Shown: piece by piece, positions 5,355-7,947 of the stretch
Layout of the letters: every line of letters begins with the position of its first letter
Position numbering within the stretch: position 1 is the stretch's first letter
Assembly: GCA_016213305.1 (NCBI GenBank)
Contig: JACRAV010000218.1
Coordinates: forward strand, 1 to 7,947
Source of the DNA: Candidatus Zixiibacteriota bacterium
GTDB lineage: Bacteria > Zixibacteria > MSB-5A5 > GN15 > FEB-12
Reading direction: 5' to 3'
Length of the DNA stretch: 7,947 nt
Program-made: the position numbers and the translations under genes
Notes under the pieces: model-generated
What the model saw: only the letters and a program-made list of their open reading frames with translations
Told to the model about the DNA's origin: nothing
The model's database searches: none

Positions 5355-6287
5355 AAACACCGAAAACTTGAAATACTTGGTCGGGTTTTTCTGGATGTCG
5401 GCGATCAGTTTGTTCACCCGCGAGAGTAAATCGACGGTCTGCGTGTAAAGCGCCGTGTCGTTCACCAGCAGTCCGACCGTACCGTCGCCGCGATTCAACT
5501 TCAGGGTGATCGTGTCCAGCCGGGCCATCGTGGCGTTCAAATTGTTGTACAAAGCCGGATCGTCAAACGCTTTGCCAATGGTCCCGCGCTTGGAGCCGAC
5601 TTGCGCGCCGACCTCGTTCATGGCGTCGGCCGCCTTCTCCAGCGAGGCAACGAATCGTTCCTGATTCTTTGACAGCCGGTCGGCAAGATTACTCACGCTC
5701 GAAGCGAGCCGGGTGATCTGGACATACAACGAGGTGTCTTTGGCCATGCGCCCCAGCGTTCCTTCGCCGCGATTCAGGCGGGACATGACGGTGTCGAGAT
5801 TGGCGCCGAGTTTGCGGAGTTCGCCCATCGCCTGCTCCCCCTCCTTGAACATGGCGCTGGCCTCGCCCACATCGCGGGTGGGGACAACGTCCATTTCCTT
5901 GATCATTGGGCGATCCGGCGTGCCGGGAACGACCTCCACGTATTTGTCACCCAAAAACCCGATGGTGCCGAGTTGGACGCTGGCGTTGTCGGTGAGCATC
6001 GGCCAGATGGACTCTTTCACCCGACAGACGACTTTGACCTGGCGATCGGCATCGAGATTGACAAATTCGACGGCATTGACGTTACCGACTTCGACTCCGG
6101 ACATCCAGACTGGCGACCCCTTGAGAAGGCCGTTGACGTTTCTGAAGTAGCAGGTGAATCTCGCTTTAGGATCAAAGATCGAGGTCCCGCTACCGGAGAA
6201 TGAGGCCCAGATCAGGGCCAAAAGAGCCAGCATCAGCAGAATGCCAACCCGGAGGTTGCCCCATTTCACGTGGATTGATCGCTTCAT
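5352..6287 (-). CDS. mlaD: MlaD/MCE-domain lipid-transport protein
   Basis: This is the substrate-binding and periplasm-spanning component of an Mla-type ABC lipid transporter. It has 311 residues: a basic start, one membrane anchor (about 13-30, VGILLMLALLALIWASF), then the MCE domain (about 40-122). Characteristic MCE segments are VNGLLKGSPVWMSGVEVGNV (51-70) and GTIGFLGDKYVEVVPG (107-122). The C-terminal half is helical and contains three similar units: NRGEGTLGRMAKDTSLY (172-188), SKRGTIGKAFDDPALY (232-247) and NRGDGTVGLLVNDTALY (265-281), sharing G-T-[LIV]-G-x4-D-x2-LY. It ends in NPTKYFKFSVF, an ending I associate with this MCE subgroup. By analogy MCE domains hexamerise and the helices form a needle or barrel for hydrophobic lipid passage. 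The ATG at 6287 is preceded by AAGGAATAGAG, overlapping the stop of the ATPase gene 16 bases upstream. The protein is longer than E. coli MlaD (about 180 residues) because of the helical tail. Confidence 0.93.
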   Translation of the reverse strand: MKRSIHVKWGNLRVGILLMLALLALIWASFSGSGTSIFDPKARFTCYFRNVNGLLKGSPVWMSGVEVGNVNAVEFVNLDADRQVKVVCRVKESIWPMLTDNASVQLGTIGFLGDKYVEVVPGTPDRPMIKEMDVVPTRDVGEASAMFKEGEQAMGELRKLGANLDTVMSRLNRGEGTLGRMAKDTSLYVQITRLASSVSNLADRLSKNQERFVASLEKAADAMNEVGAQVGSKRGTIGKAFDDPALYNNLNATMARLDTITLKLNRGDGTVGLLVNDTALYTQTVDLLSRVNKLIADIQKNPTKYFKFSVF

Positions 6288-6303
6288 ATACAGCTCTATT
6301 CCT

Positions 6304-7092
6304 TTATTCCATCATTTGCCAACCGACAAATTTGCGCGCCAGCACCAGATCGACCGATTCGCGGAACGGCTCCAGGAAACCGCGCACGCGCGAGTCGGGG
6401 CAGTCGCGGAGTTCGTCGGTGGTACCGTCGAACGCCACCATCCCCTCGTCGATTACAATAAACCGGTCGGCGAGGGTCATGGCATCGGCAATCTGGTGTG
6501 TGACGGCGATAGTTGAAATCTTTTTTTCAGAGGTCAGTTTGTTCATGAGCGTAAGGACGGTCTCGGTTGACTGGGGGTCCAGCCCGGTGGTCGGCTCGTC
6601 GTAGAGCATAACGGCGGGATTGGTGGACAAGAGCGCCCGGGCAATGGCCACCCGGCGTTGCATCCCGCCCGAGAGCTGTTCGGGGAGTTTGTCGAGCACC
6701 TGTTCGGGGATAAGTCCGACAAAGCCGAGCATTTCGACCACCCGTTCGGTTATTTCCTCCCAGTCCATGTCGGTGTGTTCGATGAGGTAATAGCCGACGT
6801 TCTCGCCGACCGTGAGGGAATCAAACAGGGCGCCGTCCTGAAAGACCATGCCGATCCGTTTGCGGAGTTCGCGCTTGTGCTTTTCGGGAAGGGAGGACAT
6901 GCTTTCGCCGTCCACCAAAACTTCGCCGCTCTCCGGTTGCACCAGGCCAAGGATCAGGCGGAGAATGGTCGATTTGCCGGACCCGGAGGGGCCCATAATA
7001 ACGACCGATTCGGTCTGGTCGACCCGGATGGAGACATCGCGAAGGATCGGCCGCTCGCCATAGGAAAAATTGACATGGCGCAGTTCGATCAC
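6304..7092 (-). CDS. mlaF: MlaF-type ABC transporter ATPase
   Basis: This cytoplasmic nucleotide-binding subunit powers lipid movement by the adjacent permease and MCE protein. The 262 residues hold every ABC motif: Walker A GPSGSGKST (34-42), Q-loop Gln85 in VFQDGALFDSLTVGENV (83-99), signature LSGGMQRR (140-147), Walker B VMLYDEP (161-167), D-loop GLDP (170-173) and H-loop His199 in VTHQ. The phrase FQDGALFDSLTVGENV is typical of the MlaF family rather than of other importers. The start is GTG 7092-7090, with AAGGGG five bases upstream. The GTG shares four bases (GTGA) with the TGA stop of the permease gene, so the two are translationally coupled. The C-terminal 20 residues pass the ABC fold and may contact partners, as the MlaF C-terminal extension does. 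Confidence 0.95.
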   Translation of the reverse strand: MIELRHVNFSYGERPILRDVSIRVDQTESVVIMGPSGSGKSTILRLILGLVQPESGEVLVDGESMSSLPEKHKRELRKRIGMVFQDGALFDSLTVGENVGYYLIEHTDMDWEEITERVVEMLGFVGLIPEQVLDKLPEQLSGGMQRRVAIARALLSTNPAVMLYDEPTTGLDPQSTETVLTLMNKLTSEKKISTIAVTHQIADAMTLADRFIVIDEGMVAFDGTTDELRDCPDSRVRGFLEPFRESVDLVLARKFVGWQMME

Positions 7093-7880
7093 AGGTACCC
7101 CTTGATGAGCGAGTGCACCAGTTTGGTCATGAAGAAATTAATGACCAGGATGGAGACCGAGGTCAACACCACCGAGTCGGTGGTGGATCGCCCGACGCCT
7201 TTGGTGCCGCCTTCGGAGGTGAAGCCCTTATAGCAGGCGATGAAGGCGATGACAAAAGCGAAGACCATCGGTTTGAGAATGCCCATGAAGATGTTGCCGA
7301 AGATCATCCGGTCGCGGACGGCGGTCCAGTAAACCGTACTCGACACATGCGCGATGAATTGCGCGATGATCCAGCCGCCGAATATGGCGATGGCATCGCA
7401 GACGATGGTCAGGGCCGGCACCATGATCATGAGCGATATGAGCCGGGGGACGGCAATCTTCTTAATGGGATCAATGCCGAAGGCGATCATGGCATCGAGC
7501 TGATTACTGGCTTTCATGGCGCCGATTTCGGCGGTGATGCCGGAGGCGACGCGGGCGGCGATCATCAAACCGGTCAGAGTTGGTCCGAGTTCACGGGTGA
7601 TGGCAATGGCCATAACCCGGCCCAGATAGTCTTTCGCGCCGAAGTCGGCCAATTCGTTGGAAAAGGCCAGGGCAAACCCCTGACCCGCGGATAGACCGGT
7701 CAGGACGATCAGATAGAGCGACCCGATACCGATAAGGTACAACTGCTCCATCGTTTCGGCGGCATAGAGAGGCCGGGCGAAGAGGGCGCCGACCATGCGA
7801 ACGGAAAAGAAAAAGATGCCCTGAAACTCGGCGGCGAATCGTTTCAGCCAGGTATTGACCGCGTGAACAACTGAAATCAA
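7089..7880 (-). CDS. mlaE: MlaE-type ABC transporter permease (start uncertain)
   Basis: This is the integral inner-membrane permease of an Mla/MCE lipid transporter. The 263 residues contain the family core: EQLYLIGIGSLYLIVLTGL (45-63, interface helix and first membrane span), RELGPTLTGLMIAARVASG (96-114) and AEIGAMKASNQLDAM (117-131). Hydrophobic spans follow at about 145-175 and 195-217, then the C-terminal CYKGFTSEGGTKGVGRSTTD (216-235) and a last span near 236-252. The proposed start is TTG 7880-7878, which fits the usual MlaE N-terminus but has no well-spaced Shine-Dalgarno. The frame stays open upstream to the window edge (residues such as LAEAYFNLSNDAKRPGERDV), so the protein could be longer; some MlaE proteins carry an N-terminal STAS domain, which would replace a separate MlaB. 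Alternatively an upstream gene ends at a TAA (7929-7927) in another frame. The gene leads the visible operon. Confidence 0.93.
   Translation of the reverse strand: MISVVHAVNTWLKRFAAEFQGIFFFSVRMVGALFARPLYAAETMEQLYLIGIGSLYLIVLTGLSAGQGFALAFSNELADFGAKDYLGRVMAIAITRELGPTLTGLMIAARVASGITAEIGAMKASNQLDAMIAFGIDPIKKIAVPRLISLMIMVPALTIVCDAIAIFGGWIIAQFIAHVSSTVYWTAVRDRMIFGNIFMGILKPMVFAFVIAFIACYKGFTSEGGTKGVGRSTTDSVVLTSVSILVINFFMTKLVHSLIKGYL
7098..7103 (-). promoter_or_regulatory. ribosome binding site for the GTG-started ATPase gene
   Basis: AAGGGG on the minus strand lies five bases before GTG 7092 and within the last codons of the permease gene. It supports the GTG start with its GTGA overlap. Confidence 0.55.
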
Positions 7881-7947
7881 GGTCTGTACATCTCGCTCTC
7901 CCGGTCTTTTGGCATCATTGGACAGGTTAAAATACGCTTCCGCCAGC

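Noticed and set aside
7113..7694. 193-codon plus-strand open frame opposite mlaE
   Set aside because: Its composition is extreme in Gly, Asp and His, typical of the antisense of a membrane protein, and it sits opposite a firmly identified permease.

Overview
The window looks like a piece of a moderately GC-rich, Gram-negative (diderm) bacterial chromosome, probably from an environmental or uncultured lineage. The diderm call rests on a MlaE/MlaF/MCE lipid-transport operon and a lipoprotein with a clear lipobox. The gene mix and the style of the MCE protein and GIY-YIG nuclease suggest an FCB-group or candidate-phylum bacterium (a Zixibacteria- or Gemmatimonadota-like organism is my guess). 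No rRNA or marker gene is present to confirm this.

The plus-strand half (about 1-4165) is a tight series of genes. deoC (deoxyribose-phosphate aldolase, 78-764) is followed by a 63-codon cysteine-containing protein (805-996), an archaemetzincin-family protein (1007-1549), a large MrfA/Hrq1-type DEAD/DEAH helicase with a C-terminal four-cysteine module (1562-3838) and a small GIY-YIG nuclease-like protein (3848-4165). From 805 onward the gaps are only about 9-12 nt, so these four genes are probably one transcription unit. The archaemetzincin has a degenerate catalytic motif. The helicase and nuclease lie in the same reading frame, separated by one TGA and three sense codons.

The minus-strand half (7947 down to 4455) is a lipid-transport operon. 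Its order is MlaE-type permease, MlaF-type ATPase, MlaD/MCE substrate-binding protein, then an unrecognised lipoprotein. The permease stop and ATPase start overlap in a GTGA, and the MCE and lipoprotein genes follow with short gaps. Together they should form an ABC importer or exporter moving phospholipids between inner and outer membranes. MlaB and MlaC are not seen in the window.

The two halves converge on a roughly 290-bp intergenic region (4166-4454). It is packed with hairpins: three (perhaps four) copies of a small palindromic element with a conserved loop (TCGACTTCGCTC-like) but different, internally complementary arms, plus one strong GC-rich stem. No U-tract follows any of them, so they are not canonical intrinsic terminators, although their position between convergent operons fits transcript-end function.

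The most interesting points are the apparent pseudo-protease archaemetzincin next to a DNA-repair-type helicase, the single-stop helicase/nuclease junction, the small conserved cysteine protein, and the unassigned lipoprotein of the MCE operon.
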